DNA of 64,000 nucleotides from an uncultured Nitrospirales bacterium (GTDB lineage: Bacteria; Nitrospirota; Nitrospiria; Nitrospirales; UBA8639), in the NCBI GenBank assembly GCA_951812745.1, contig OX638327.1, positions 434,001 to 498,000 on the forward strand. Direction: 5' to 3'. Position numbers and translations under genes: made by a program. Below the pieces are notes generated by a model. It was given only the letters and a program-made list of their open reading frames with translations, was not told where the DNA came from and searched no databases. Each line of letters starts with the position of its first letter. The first letter of the stretch is position 1. Of the stretch, positions 34,527 to 43,704 are shown piece after piece.

Positions 34527-34743
34527 GGTTCTACCTTTTTGCCGTAAGATGGTTGGAAAAACTGATATGTCGGAAAGAGTCGGTGATGGTCAACTGTACC
34601 ATATTGTGAAATTTGTTTCGCAAGGGCTGGGAATGGCGGAAGGACAGGCGGGGAATTGGCAATGTTCATTCATTTACCGACAGAAAAGTGCATACTACTA
34701 CACGCTGGGATACAACCTCGTGGCGCTGAAAATCCTTCCTGCC

Positions 34744-36228
34744 TTACCGTTGGCTATACCAGCGGAAGCCTTGGGATTCCTTATAGGCGGGGCGGTGAAA
34801 CCCTCCGGGTTTCTCCAGGATCAGGGCTTTGAAGTCCCACAACCCGAACCAGGCCGGATCGAGGACGTTGTGGTAGTGCAGGCCGGTCAGTTTGGTCAAC
34901 GTCTCACCGAGCGTGTCCTTTAATTCCGATTCGGTATAGGCCCGCACGGCGAACGTTTTGCCTTCGGCTGCCTGCAGGCGTCGTATGGCATAGGCGGCGC
35001 CGGTACACAGGACTTGTGTATCCCGTCGAATCGAGAGGAGTTGCGGCAGCGCGCAGTATTGTTCCCGAAATCCGAGCCATCGGGCCGCGTGACGGAGGTA
35101 GGTAAATTGCACTTCGTATTCCGTATGGCCGGGGAGCCGCACGGGGTCAGGCCAGCCCGAGTCGATTCCGAATTCAATGAGCAACGCCCGCCCGCCCGGT
35201 TTGAGCACGCGCCAGAGTTCGTGCAGGAATTGAATGGCGCCATAGTTGAAGATCGCTTCGTCGGGATATGGGGTGTCCAGGTTCAAACGGAGTTGTTGGA
35301 TGAGGTCCAGGCTTTGCTGGTGTTCGGGCGTTGCGCCCTTGCGCGTCTCCAGTTCTTCCCTGGACAGGTGGATCGGGGTCATATCCGCGAGGTTTTCATT
35401 GTCGATGACCAGGTCCACGCTGGCCTCGGCCAGGGGCAACTGTTCCGCGTTCGCGTTCAGGATGCGGGCATCCCATCCTGCTTTTTTGGCTAAAGTGAAT
35501 TGGGATTGCAGAAAGGCCCGGGTGAGGTCCAGAAAGATGTATTCCACGCCGCGTCGTTCAACCGGCGAAAATTCTTTTGCCATTTTTTGAGACAGGTACC
35601 CCAAGCCCGCGCCCACCTCCACCACTCGCTGCGGTTTCGGACTCCACCAGCCCAACTGCCTGAAGGTCTTGGCGAGCAATTGGCCATAGGAGAGTCCGTG
35701 CAGCGCGTCGCAGGGTTCCCGGAGGAGATGAGAAACCGTGGTTTCCACGATTTCGAAATGGCCGTGATGGCTTTGTATGCCTTTATGATGAAACTCCGTG
35801 AGGTGCTCCTCGCTTTCGACTGCCACGTTTTCATGCCATTGTTCACGCACCTTCTGGAGGAGCAGATCCCACTTCGCGTTGACGCTGTGCCCGCTTGGCG
35901 GTTCCGTCCCGAAATAACACAACGAATAGCGGGGCAAGGACCACCGTTCGAGAAACCACCGGCCGGTTTCCTGATCGGCGCCACAGACCCATTTGCCGAA
36001 CTGCTCGAGGAGCGCGCTGATCGACAGGCGGCCATCCATGGCCCCGAGGAGAGAGGCGCCCATCCGGTTCAGCCGGACCAGGGGCAGATCTTCATCCAGG
36101 GGAGTGACCCACCATTCATGCGTCCCATGTTGGTAGACCACGAGGTCCGGCATGCGCCAGGCCCGTTGTTGGAGAATCTCGCCTTCCAGGGCAAGGGGTT
36201 GAAGGGATGGGACAGGGGAGGTGGTCAT
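34744..36228 (-). CDS. Methyltransferase with an N-terminal PqqD-like domain
   Basis: The product is 494 aa. Residues about 45-100 (LVRLNRMGASLLGAMDGRLS, then ISALLEQFG) resemble the PqqD/RRE winged-helix fold that binds peptides or partners in cofactor and RiPP pathways. Residues about 200-420 are a class I methyltransferase with VVEVGAGLGYLSQKM (202-216) and WRVLKPGGRALLIEFG. The gene starts 46 nt after a heme-oxygenase-like diiron protein gene on the same strand. The combination suggests small-molecule or peptide modification. No RiPP precursor gene was found nearby. Confidence 0.7.
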   Translation of the reverse strand: MTTSPVPSLQPLALEGEILQQRAWRMPDLVVYQHGTHEWWVTPLDEDLPLVRLNRMGASLLGAMDGRLSISALLEQFGKWVCGADQETGRWFLERWSLPRYSLCYFGTEPPSGHSVNAKWDLLLQKVREQWHENVAVESEEHLTEFHHKGIQSHHGHFEIVETTVSHLLREPCDALHGLSYGQLLAKTFRQLGWWSPKPQRVVEVGAGLGYLSQKMAKEFSPVERRGVEYIFLDLTRAFLQSQFTLAKKAGWDARILNANAEQLPLAEASVDLVIDNENLADMTPIHLSREELETRKGATPEHQQSLDLIQQLRLNLDTPYPDEAIFNYGAIQFLHELWRVLKPGGRALLIEFGIDSGWPDPVRLPGHTEYEVQFTYLRHAARWLGFREQYCALPQLLSIRRDTQVLCTGAAYAIRRLQAAEGKTFAVRAYTESELKDTLGETLTKLTGLHYHNVLDPAWFGLWDFKALILEKPGGFHRPAYKESQGFRWYSQR

Positions 36229-36237
36229 TCTTCTTTC

Positions 36238-36270
36238 CCCTCTCCCTCCGGGAGAGGGTAGGGCGAGGGA
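36238..36270. repeat. Short palindromic repeat
   Basis: CCCTCTCCCTCCGGGAGAGGG forms a perfect hairpin in the 45-nt gap between the diiron oxidase-like gene and the PqqD-methyltransferase gene, followed by a TAGGGCGAGGG tail. It is the same repeat class as at 15893-15934. In an mRNA it could act as a processing or stability element between the two genes. Confidence 0.6.
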
Positions 36271-36273
36271 GAA

Positions 36274-37005
36274 TTAATCACACGAATCGGCGGGGTTGGC
36301 ATCAAAGACCATCCGATACATGCCCGCCCAGAACTCCGACCAGGCATCGGCGGCTTCGCGAGCGCCTCTAGCCACTCGGTGCAAGTCGTCCCCGGACCGG
36401 GCCGTCTTGCGCACGGCCTCGACCAACCAATTGCCGTGGTGTTGTTCTTCAGCCAGGTGCAACGTGAAAAATTCCAGCTCCCCGGGATGAAATTGTTTAT
36501 AGTGTTCGAGGCCCGGTACGAAATATCTGAATTCGGACGCCGCGGTGGTTTCGACGGCCAAGGCCGCGCCCAGCGCGGTCAAATGTCCGGAGTGAAGGAA
36601 CATTCGCCGCAATGTGTCGAGGTACGTCGTCACTTCGGGGATCGGGACGGTACATTGGAGATCCTGCGGCTGGAGCCCGATGGAACACGCAAACCGCTCG
36701 AGTTGCCGGATGTGCACGCGGTCCGGCGACCCGCTGCCCAACTCCGAGTACAGGGTCTTGGCCAACTCGGTTCGCATTTCGATCTCGTGAATCGGGGTGT
36801 GGTATAGCAGGCCTTCCAGGACCTTGACGAAATGGAAGCAAAAATAATGGTATTGCCGGATAAAGGCCCGGAGTTGTCGAGGTCGAAGTTGTCGAGACTC
36901 GAACGTTCTGAAAAACTCGTTGGTATTGACCGGGTGTGCCTGGAGTTCCAGGACAAGCGATTCGACGTCGGAGGGGGTAGCTTGAACGGGGCTCATGCAA
37001 CTCAC
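36274..37005 (-). CDS. Heme-oxygenase-like diiron oxidase (HDO) family protein
   Basis: The product is 243 aa, all helical. Candidate metal ligands fit the HDO pattern: E88 in SELGSGS, H98, E152 (VETTAASEF), and H183-x3-E187-x2-H190 in LHLAEEQHHGNW. Characterised HDOs (UndA, BesC, SznF, CADD) use two irons and O2 to cleave or oxidise small molecules; related PqqC is metal-free. The next gene encodes a PqqD-like/methyltransferase fusion, so the pair probably modifies one substrate. The start is GTG at 37005 or ATG at 36996; neither has a strong ribosome site. Confidence 0.75.
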   Translation of the reverse strand: MSCMSPVQATPSDVESLVLELQAHPVNTNEFFRTFESRQLRPRQLRAFIRQYHYFCFHFVKVLEGLLYHTPIHEIEMRTELAKTLYSELGSGSPDRVHIRQLERFACSIGLQPQDLQCTVPIPEVTTYLDTLRRMFLHSGHLTALGAALAVETTAASEFRYFVPGLEHYKQFHPGELEFFTLHLAEEQHHGNWLVEAVRKTARSGDDLHRVARGAREAADAWSEFWAGMYRMVFDANPADSCD

Positions 37006-37156
37006 ATCGGAAACGGCCTCTCACCCATCATCACGATGACGTGATCCAGATTACACGATGCGCCCGGGCCGTCGCAAGGCGGCAAGGGTCCCAAAGACGA
37101 GATTGCGGCTGCATCTCACGTTGACAATCGCACTCCTGCTACACGCACAATATACG

Positions 37157-39097
37157 ATGCAGCATTCCGGGAGTCACTGGGGTCGCAGGTCATGGTTCAT
37201 TCGTCGCTTCTTGTGTGTGGGGATAGTGGGACTTGTCGGGCTGCCAACCTGCGGGTTCGCGAGCGAGAAGCCCGCTATCCAATGGTTGGGATGGGGTGCC
37301 CAGGCATTCGAGCGTGCGCAAGCCGAAGACAAGCTGATCCTGCTCGATCTAACGGCCGTGTGGTGTCATGCCTGCCACGTGATGGATGAGACCACGTACG
37401 TCGATCCTGCTGTGGTCAGGCTTCTGAATGCCGAATTTATCCCGGTCCGGGTCGAAACCGATCAGCGTCCGGATATTGCGGCTCGGTACAGACGCGGGGG
37501 GTGGCCGACTACCAGCGTTCTGCTCCCTTCCGGAGAGAATCTCTTCCAGGCGAATACTTTAACTGCCGAAGCCCTTCTCGAAGTGTTGCGCACGACGGAT
37601 GCCTTTTACCGGGAACATAGACTGGATATGATTGAACGCGTCGCTCAGATATGGGAGCAGGTGGAATCGGCACAACGGGCAAGCCGGCAGCCTCACGGAC
37701 GCATACACCCGTCGATGTTGGCCCAAATGCTTGACCTGATGAAGCAGGAGTATGACTCCGAGTCCGGCGGGTTCCGAGACGCTCCGAAATTTTTTGAACC
37801 CGAGGCCATCACTTTGGCCTTCTCCCGTCATTTTTGGCATCGGGATTCGGAGTGGCGGCGGATGGCGTTGTTTACCCTGGATCAGCAGTTGAAATTGTAT
37901 GATCCCGTCTGGGGCGGGTTTTTTCGCTATGCCGAAGAAGCGGATTGGTCCGAGCCGCATTATGAAAAGCTACTTTCCATCCAGGCGACCAACCTGCTCA
38001 ATTATCTGGAGGCGTATCAAATTACCGGCCTGGCGCAGTATCGCCAAGTCGTGGAAGGAACCATGGGTTACGTCATGCGGTTTCTTGCCAACCGGGAACG
38101 TGGAGGCTTTTATGCGAGTCAGGATGCCGACGTTCGAAACGCCGAGCGTGCAGGCGCCAACCTGCCCGGGAACGAATTTTTTGTCTTGGACGAATCCCAA
38201 CGCTTGGCCACCGGCATTCCCTTTGTGGACCGGACGGTGTTGACCGACTGGAACGCATTGATGATCAAGGCTTCACTCAGGGTTTCACAGGTACTGGGAA
38301 GCACGCAGGCGCGGGAGTTCGCCCTCAAAACCCTCCAGCGGCTGTACAAGGAACGCTATCAACCCGGGCGTGGCTTGGCTCATCTCCTTCATGACGGTCA
38401 TCCCAAGGAATTCGGGTTGCTCGCCGACCAGGTCTTTTTTGCGGACGCCTTGCTCGAAGCCTTTGTGACCACCGGCGTGTCCCATTACCTGGAACAAGCC
38501 GAGACGGTCATCGAGGATGCCATCCGGCTGTTCGAAGACGGCCAGGGAGGGGGATATTTCGATCGGACGCCGTCTTCTTCGTCATTGGGATTGTTGAAAT
38601 TTCCTCATAAGGATCTCTCGGTCAATGCTGCGCTGTCTTTGGTCTTTTCCGACTTGTTTTATCTCACCCACGACCTTCGATACCGGGAAAAGGCCGAGAA
38701 TGTCCTGCAAATGATCGTAGATGCCGGCTCTCTGCCGGTTGCCCAAACGGGTCGTGCCATCCACCGGTTCCTTTATTACCCCGTTCACATTGTCGTCGTG
38801 GGTCAAAAATCTCAGGCGGAGGCCCGACATCTTTTTGACCGCAGCTTGGCCATGTATGCTCCCGGGAAGTTGGTCAGATTCTTGGACCCCCGCGCCGATT
38901 CCCTTTCCCTTGGAGAGGTCACCTTCCCCAAGGTGTCCGGCCCGTTTGCCTACGTGTGCACCGAGCGATTGTGCTCCAGCCCCATTGCGCGGGCCGATGA
39001 GTTGCCGGACCGTTTCCGGGAAATGTTCACGGCCCTCACGGAGGCACGGAAACCGTTTTCGACGAGGAATGGTCCATCTACCTTTAATGTCCGTTAA
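37157..39097 (+). CDS. DUF255 thioredoxin-like / glycosidase-fold protein, secreted
   Basis: From the ATG at 37157 the product is 646 aa with a signal peptide (FLCVGIVGLVGLPTCGFAS). The thioredoxin-like domain has AVWCHACHVM (WCxxC) near residue 70. A long alpha/alpha-barrel part follows, as in the DUF255/YyaL family of six-hairpin glycosidase-like proteins. An upstream start at 37058 would hide the signal peptide. YyaL-like proteins have no settled function. Being exported, it may handle disulfides or sugars in the periplasm. Confidence 0.75.
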   Translation: MQHSGSHWGRRSWFIRRFLCVGIVGLVGLPTCGFASEKPAIQWLGWGAQAFERAQAEDKLILLDLTAVWCHACHVMDETTYVDPAVVRLLNAEFIPVRVETDQRPDIAARYRRGGWPTTSVLLPSGENLFQANTLTAEALLEVLRTTDAFYREHRLDMIERVAQIWEQVESAQRASRQPHGRIHPSMLAQMLDLMKQEYDSESGGFRDAPKFFEPEAITLAFSRHFWHRDSEWRRMALFTLDQQLKLYDPVWGGFFRYAEEADWSEPHYEKLLSIQATNLLNYLEAYQITGLAQYRQVVEGTMGYVMRFLANRERGGFYASQDADVRNAERAGANLPGNEFFVLDESQRLATGIPFVDRTVLTDWNALMIKASLRVSQVLGSTQAREFALKTLQRLYKERYQPGRGLAHLLHDGHPKEFGLLADQVFFADALLEAFVTTGVSHYLEQAETVIEDAIRLFEDGQGGGYFDRTPSSSSLGLLKFPHKDLSVNAALSLVFSDLFYLTHDLRYREKAENVLQMIVDAGSLPVAQTGRAIHRFLYYPVHIVVVGQKSQAEARHLFDRSLAMYAPGKLVRFLDPRADSLSLGEVTFPKVSGPFAYVCTERLCSSPIARADELPDRFREMFTALTEARKPFSTRNGPSTFNVR

Positions 39098-39148
39098 TCC
39101 GCTGTCACATAGAAAATATGCTAAATGAATCCGACGAGCGAGGTTGAC

Positions 39149-39177
39149 TTGACACCCTCATTTCAGGTTGTTATAAA
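39149..39177 (+). promoter_or_regulatory. Strong sigma70-type promoter
   Basis: TTGACA (39149-39154), a 17-nt spacer and TATAAA (39172-39177) match the consensus almost perfectly. The start codon at 39314 is 136 nt downstream, leaving a long leader with no clear riboswitch fold. It is the best promoter seen in the window and suggests high expression of the next gene. Confidence 0.75.
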
Positions 39178-39313
39178 CAAAGATTGTTGCGTGGAAGAAG
39201 ATTCGAGGAACTTCTCGCCTATCGTATGAATTTGAGGCGGCCCGGGAGCTGAAAGCCGTCAGGTTTTTCCCACCGACTCGTAAAAAAATTATTCTCAACC
39301 AGGAGGAATATCT

Positions 39314-40111
39314 ATGAGGAATCGTCGCTCGCTTACTTTGTCTGTTTTCCTTGGTGGATTGCTGGTTGCAATGCCACTGATTGCTCAAGCCGGCGGAACC
39401 ATCAAGGGGAAAGTCATGTATTCCGGCAAGCCGATTGCGGCAAAGGAGTTTGCCTTTTCCAAATTTCCCAATCCGGCTTTTTGCAAACAGAATCCCAGTC
39501 AAAAAGGGGATGACACGCGTTTGTTGAAAGAAGTCGAAGTGGACGCCAACAAAGGGCTCAAGAATGCGATCGTGGCGGTTCGCGGCATTAAGGTCAAAGG
39601 CTTTAAGTCTACACCTGAAGTGATGGCCAAATTGTGTGAGTTTCTGCCTTTTACCGGAGTGCTGGTGAACAAAGGGAATTTCATCGTGGAAAATGGCGAT
39701 GCGGATGCCAATGATCCCAAGTCCAAAGAAGGGGTGTTGCACAATCCCCATAGCTTTGACGTGCTCGGTGCGAAATCTTCGACCCTGTTCAATATCGGGT
39801 TGGCCAAAAAAGGCGATAAGCTGGACAAGAAAATCAAGATGCGGATGGCCAGAAAAGGGTCCGTTCTCCGGTTGCAATGCGACCAGCACGAATTTATGCA
39901 AGCCTGGTTTTTGCCGGTGACCAACGGCCATTTTGGCAAGTCCGGTGGAGACGGGTCTTTTGAGATCAAGGACGTCCCCGCAGGCAAACACAAGGTCCTG
40001 GCCTGGCACCCGGTGGCCGGCAACGTGACCATGGAAGTCGAAGTCAAGGATGGCGCGACCGTTGAAGCCAACTTCGACATCAAGAAGAAAAACAAGTTCA
40101 AAGGTAAGTGA
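39314..40111 (+). CDS. Secreted cupredoxin-like / carboxypeptidase-regulatory-like protein
   Basis: The product is 265 aa with AGGAGG-type ribosome binding and a signal peptide (LLVAMPLIAQAGG). It is a paralogue of the protein at 24822: HNPHSFDVLG, then LQCDQHEFMQAW, giving H...C-x2-H-x2-M as in blue-copper sites. The regulatory-like sandwich DGSFEIKDVPAGKHKVLAWH follows. It is very basic. It has a near-consensus promoter and a strong terminator, so it is a highly expressed single-gene unit. I infer a periplasmic copper or electron-carrier protein; binding is untested. Confidence 0.7.
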   Translation: MRNRRSLTLSVFLGGLLVAMPLIAQAGGTIKGKVMYSGKPIAAKEFAFSKFPNPAFCKQNPSQKGDDTRLLKEVEVDANKGLKNAIVAVRGIKVKGFKSTPEVMAKLCEFLPFTGVLVNKGNFIVENGDADANDPKSKEGVLHNPHSFDVLGAKSSTLFNIGLAKKGDKLDKKIKMRMARKGSVLRLQCDQHEFMQAWFLPVTNGHFGKSGGDGSFEIKDVPAGKHKVLAWHPVAGNVTMEVEVKDGATVEANFDIKKKNKFKGK

Positions 40112-40134
40112 CGTTTTCGTTTTCGGGAACATTG

Positions 40135-40172
40135 AAAGGGCGGTAACGGTTTCTCGTTGCCGCCCTTTTTTT
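40135..40172 (+). terminator. Rho-independent terminator
   Basis: AAAGGGCGGTAACG pairs with CGTTGCCGCCCTTT across a short loop and is followed by a T run (TTTTTTT). It ends the gene at 39314-40111. Confidence 0.9.
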
Positions 40173-40279
40173 GTCGCGTGCTTTGTGTGTTCCCTTGCGT
40201 TCGCCGGTTCCTGCCCGCTACTATCTCAATAGATTCAACCGGTTTCTGCTTTTCGTGTCGGCAAGGTTAAGGATTTGTC

Positions 40280-41269
40280 GTGCCTCGGGAGCTCTCTCTC
40301 GCAGAAATATTTCAGATCGGGTATTACTGGGAGACGAAAATTCTCCTCACGGCGATCAAGCTGGATCTGTTTTCGGCCTTGGATGGCCGTTCCGATTCTC
40401 CCTCTGACTTAGCCCATCGTTTATCTCTCGATGAACGGGCGTTAAGCCTTCTCTTGCACGCGTTGGCCGCGATGCGGATCCTGACCAAACACGAAGGGCG
40501 CTTTGCGAATACCGGCGTCGCCCGGAAACATCTGGTGAAAGTCAGCCCGGACTACGTCGGTCACCTGCTGGTTCTGCACGATTCGGAATGGATGAATTGG
40601 GGGAAACTGGAAGAGACCGTCCGAACCGGTGTGTCTCCGGTCCGCCGGCACGTATTTGAAACCAATCCGGAAATGGGCGCCAATGTGTTGGCGGTGTTGG
40701 ATCGGATCGGCCGGGGGAGCGGGGGCAATTTCGCGAAGTTTCTGCAACTGGACGGCGTTGAACGTATGCTGGACGTCGGCGGGGGAGCCGGGACGAATGC
40801 GATTGCCTTTTGCCGGGAATATCCTCATCTCAAAGCCACGGTGTTTGATCTGCCTTCGACGCTCCAGGTGACCGAACGGTCCATCAAGGAAGCCGGGTTG
40901 GAAGATCGTATTGCCGTCATGCCCGGTAATTTCAATACGGATTCATTGGGGGGGCGCTATGATCTGGTGCTCTTGTCCGATGTGCTTCATTACCAGGACG
41001 CGCAAACCAATGCCGGGTTGGTGCGCAAAGCGTTTGCTCATTTGACGGACACGGGTCGGTTGGTGATCAAGGATCGCTTTTTGGACCCGGACCGAACGAG
41101 TCCGGCCTGGACCACGGCATTTGCCGTGCATATCCTGGTCAATACGGAACAAGGGGAATGCTTCACGCCTCAGGAGGCCATGGAGTGGATGACTCGTGCC
41201 GGCTTTGCATCCGTCACGGAACTGGAACCGCGGGCGATTGTTCAGGGAATCAAATCAGGAGAGAATTAA
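40280..41269 (+). CDS. Class I SAM-dependent (O-)methyltransferase
   Basis: The product is 329 aa from a GTG start. A winged-helix dimerisation domain covers residues about 10-100, and MLDVGGGAGTNAIAFCREY forms the SAM loop, followed by VFDLPSTLQVTERSI and LLSDVLHY. It is related to the protein at 33504. Its stop codon abuts the ATG of a DUF420 membrane-protein gene (TAAATG), so the two are coupled. A role in methylating a lipid, quinone or heme-type compound would fit the respiratory neighbours but is only inference. Confidence 0.8.
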   Translation: MPRELSLAEIFQIGYYWETKILLTAIKLDLFSALDGRSDSPSDLAHRLSLDERALSLLLHALAAMRILTKHEGRFANTGVARKHLVKVSPDYVGHLLVLHDSEWMNWGKLEETVRTGVSPVRRHVFETNPEMGANVLAVLDRIGRGSGGNFAKFLQLDGVERMLDVGGGAGTNAIAFCREYPHLKATVFDLPSTLQVTERSIKEAGLEDRIAVMPGNFNTDSLGGRYDLVLLSDVLHYQDAQTNAGLVRKAFAHLTDTGRLVIKDRFLDPDRTSPAWTTAFAVHILVNTEQGECFTPQEAMEWMTRAGFASVTELEPRAIVQGIKSGEN

Positions 41270-41986
41270 ATGGCTGAATGGTTACGAGAGCCGGGATTTG
41301 TCGGGACGCACGCCACACTGGGGGCCGATATCAGTCAGTTGATGGCGACGTTGTTCACCGGATTATTTATCGTCGGGTGGATACAGGCCAAAAAGCGTAA
41401 TGGGAGCGGTCATCATTGGTTGATGCTTGGCGGGATGATTGCCATGCTGGCATTTTTTACGAGTTATTATTTGTTTCGTCAGCTTGGCGTGCTGGCTTTT
41501 GAAGGAAAGGAAGGATTCGGCGGGTCACAGGCTTTGTATGACAACGTATTCGTTCCCCTCTTGACCGTTCACATTCTTTTGGTTGTGATCGGACTCATTA
41601 TGGCCATTTACATGATTGTCCTGGGATTTCGCTCGCAAACGTTTATCAATGGCCAACGCAAGTTGCACGAAGCCATCCTCCAAACCACCGGAAAAAAAAT
41701 AGCAGTCATATTTGGCGGAGTGACGGCTCTTGTGTTGCTGTTATTTTTCAGTCGCGTGGCGGCCAGCGGGTTTTCCATGGGCAAATTCGGCGTCTATCTC
41801 GGATTGCTTATTCTCATTGCCTTGGTGTTTGGTGTCGAGGTGGCCATCCAACGCTTGTGGCCGAACGGTGCGCGACGTCATCGAATCCTGGGCCGGTTTA
41901 CCATGGTGGTGTATTGCGTGTTGTTCCTGACCGGCAGTATGACGTATACCATGTTGTATATTTTGTATCCCGGAAGAATCGGGTAG
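41270..41986 (+). CDS. DUF420 membrane protein
   Basis: The product is 238 aa with about six membrane helices. The pattern (LYDNVFVPLLTVHILLVVIG, then LHEAILQTTGKKIAVIFGG and RRHRILGRFTMVVYCVLFLTG) matches the DUF420 family, whose B. subtilis member CtaM is needed for an active cytochrome oxidase. Conserved His residues (H26-like, H108-like and in RRHR) could bind heme. It directly follows the methyltransferase gene and precedes a PCP_red protein. An oxidase-assembly role is plausible. Confidence 0.8.
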   Translation: MAEWLREPGFVGTHATLGADISQLMATLFTGLFIVGWIQAKKRNGSGHHWLMLGGMIAMLAFFTSYYLFRQLGVLAFEGKEGFGGSQALYDNVFVPLLTVHILLVVIGLIMAIYMIVLGFRSQTFINGQRKLHEAILQTTGKKIAVIFGGVTALVLLLFFSRVAASGFSMGKFGVYLGLLILIALVFGVEVAIQRLWPNGARRHRILGRFTMVVYCVLFLTGSMTYTMLYILYPGRIG

Positions 41987-41993
41987 TCCCGTG

Positions 41994-42473
41994 ATGCAAT
42001 GCGCTTGCGGCTCGGATTTTCGATATGAGGCCCTTGAAGAATGGGAAGACCTTCAGGTCTTTCTTCGGTATCGCTGTGACCGGTGTGGGTTTCATCTGGG
42101 AATCGAGACGGACCATCGAAAGGCCAGTATGTTTTTCGACCGTCCGGCTTGGACTGATGAGGCCCAACATCGTTTGGACCGGCTGCCACCGTACGTAGAG
42201 CCTCTCGTCCGGCAGGAGGTGGAAGACTATGCAGATCGAAAGCGGATCACAGTGGTGTCTACCGATCTGATGACCGAAGCCGGGAACCAAGGGATGGTGT
42301 CGTGGCATCCTGACGCGAGACGTCGTTTAACCCGAATCCCGGGACCGGTTCGTGCGATGGCGCGCGTGGAGTTGGAGCGTACGGCTCAGGACAGAGGCCT
42401 GTCTGAAGTCACGGTGGCGTTGATGGAAGAAATCAAGACCCGCTATTTCGGTCTGGCGACTTCGAGGTCATAA
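41994..42473 (+). CDS. Zinc-ribbon protein with two PCP_red-like domains
   Basis: The product is 159 aa. The N-terminus has CxC (3, 5) and CxxC (28, 31) pairs, a probable zinc or iron site. Residues about 53-96 (WTDEAQHRLDRLPPYVEPLV) and 104-149 (WHPDARRRLTRIPGPVRAMA) are two copies of the small helical domain found at the end of protochlorophyllide reductase subunit B (PCP_red). The organism shows no phototrophy genes here, so another use is likely. It starts 5 nt after the DUF420 gene; GTG 41991 is an alternative start. Confidence 0.65.
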   Translation: MQCACGSDFRYEALEEWEDLQVFLRYRCDRCGFHLGIETDHRKASMFFDRPAWTDEAQHRLDRLPPYVEPLVRQEVEDYADRKRITVVSTDLMTEAGNQGMVSWHPDARRRLTRIPGPVRAMARVELERTAQDRGLSEVTVALMEEIKTRYFGLATSRS

Positions 42474-42504
42474 CGCGCGAGGTGTCTCCATGCCGGCAAA
42501 GGAT

Positions 42505-42571
42505 CACTTATTCGTTGACAATGTCTGCCTTATCCTTCCCCTCCTTTGCCTGCCCTGAGCGAAGTCGAAGG
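42505..42571. repeat. MITE terminal remnant plus short palindromic repeat
   Basis: Bases 42505-42548 (CACTTATTCGTTGACAATGT and following) match the right end of the MITE-like element in inverted orientation. Immediately after, CCCTGAGCGAAGTCGAAGGG (42551-42571) is the dispersed palindrome related to 5410-5460. The rest of the element is gone. It separates two genes of the respiratory region. Confidence 0.65.
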
Positions 42572-42615
42572 GTCAGGAGGGGTAAGGGGAGGTAGAGAGC
42601 TTTTGAGAGATTCCG

Positions 42616-43704
42616 ATGTTGCATCGACTCGCGCTCCGAGTGATTCCCCAACTGAATGAGGCTGTCACTGAAGCCGACGTTCGAAAGCGGAAGCGTTGGG
42701 TGATGCTTCTTCCGGGGTTCGTGGCGTTTATCCTCTACCGTCTCTCAAAAGACGTTCTTCCGCTATCGGACCCGATGGCGTTGTTGGCGATGAGCGGGGT
42801 CCTTGCGACGCTCACCGCGTATTGGGCGTACGCGAAGGGACGTCAGCAGACGCTTGCCCAGGTTTGCCAAACCGATGGTCCCGGCCGCCTTCTCTGGGTG
42901 GGTGGATGGATCGGGTTTGTTTACGGCGTGCAGCTTTCGTTGTTGGTGTTGGCGATCCTGGCCCTCTTTGCCAATTACAATTTTCTGCTTCATCCCGACG
43001 GGCCGGCTATGATGGCCCTGATTATTCCCTGTACGGCGGTCACCCGGGACGCTTTTGAAATCGGACACGTGGTCCGCATGGAATCCCAGGGCGTGCGCCT
43101 GGTGACTTTTCCCGACGGCCGGTCGTTTCGCGAATTACTCCAGCGTGACTTTTTACATCTGGCCCGATGGGTGGGAGCGGGGTTGGTTGCCGGTGGTACG
43201 ACGGCGGTCGTGTTTCGACTCGGCTGGACCGGCGACGGAAGTGATGTCGGACAGGCGATTCTGATTTGTGTCGTGGCGGCGTGTTTCGCTCACGGAGCTT
43301 TTCTGTCCGGAAAATGTCCTCTGGAAGATTTCTCGGACCGCTTCAAAATACCATCATGGTGGGAAGCTTGCCGGTTTTGGCTGTGGCCCTGTTTGACTTT
43401 TGCGTTTACATACTATTTAGTGCAATTTGGCCTCATTGCGTTTGTGTTGCAGGTTGAGGAGGTGCCCCTGTTCGTTCATTTGGCCGTTGGTGGAGTGACG
43501 ACGGGGATGATGGCGGGGTATGGCTACTTTTTAGGCGCGCGGGTTTTTGTAGAAGCGCAAACGCAGGGCGGATTCTCCGAGGGTTTGAGACGTTGTCCGT
43601 TCGTAATGGAAATTTTGGCCAAAACCGGGTGGGTGACATCGGGACCCAAGCCAAGCCCCGTTGAAATCAGGCAGGCAGAGCCCTCCCGAGACATGCTTCC
43701 ATGA
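42616..43704 (+). CDS. Hypothetical polytopic membrane protein
   Basis: The product is 362 aa with about eight membrane helices. Soluble parts include DGRSFRELLQRDF and KCPLEDFSDRFKIPSWWEA. I do not recognise a family. Its TGA overlaps the ATG of the bd-like oxidase gene (ATGA), so it is translated together with it, which suggests a part of, or an assembly factor for, that complex. Confidence 0.7.
   Translation: MLHRLALRVIPQLNEAVTEADVRKRKRWVMLLPGFVAFILYRLSKDVLPLSDPMALLAMSGVLATLTAYWAYAKGRQQTLAQVCQTDGPGRLLWVGGWIGFVYGVQLSLLVLAILALFANYNFLLHPDGPAMMALIIPCTAVTRDAFEIGHVVRMESQGVRLVTFPDGRSFRELLQRDFLHLARWVGAGLVAGGTTAVVFRLGWTGDGSDVGQAILICVVAACFAHGAFLSGKCPLEDFSDRFKIPSWWEACRFWLWPCLTFAFTYYLVQFGLIAFVLQVEEVPLFVHLAVGGVTTGMMAGYGYFLGARVFVEAQTQGGFSEGLRRCPFVMEILAKTGWVTSGPKPSPVEIRQAEPSRDMLP

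Noticed and set aside
34525-34923. Plus-strand frame between the two methyltransferase genes, considered as a RiPP precursor
   Set aside because: Most of it is antisense to the PqqD-like methyltransferase gene, it is too long, and it has no leader-core pattern.
39178-39313. Riboswitch in the 136-nt leader
   Set aside because: No known riboswitch core or strong conserved stem was recognised.
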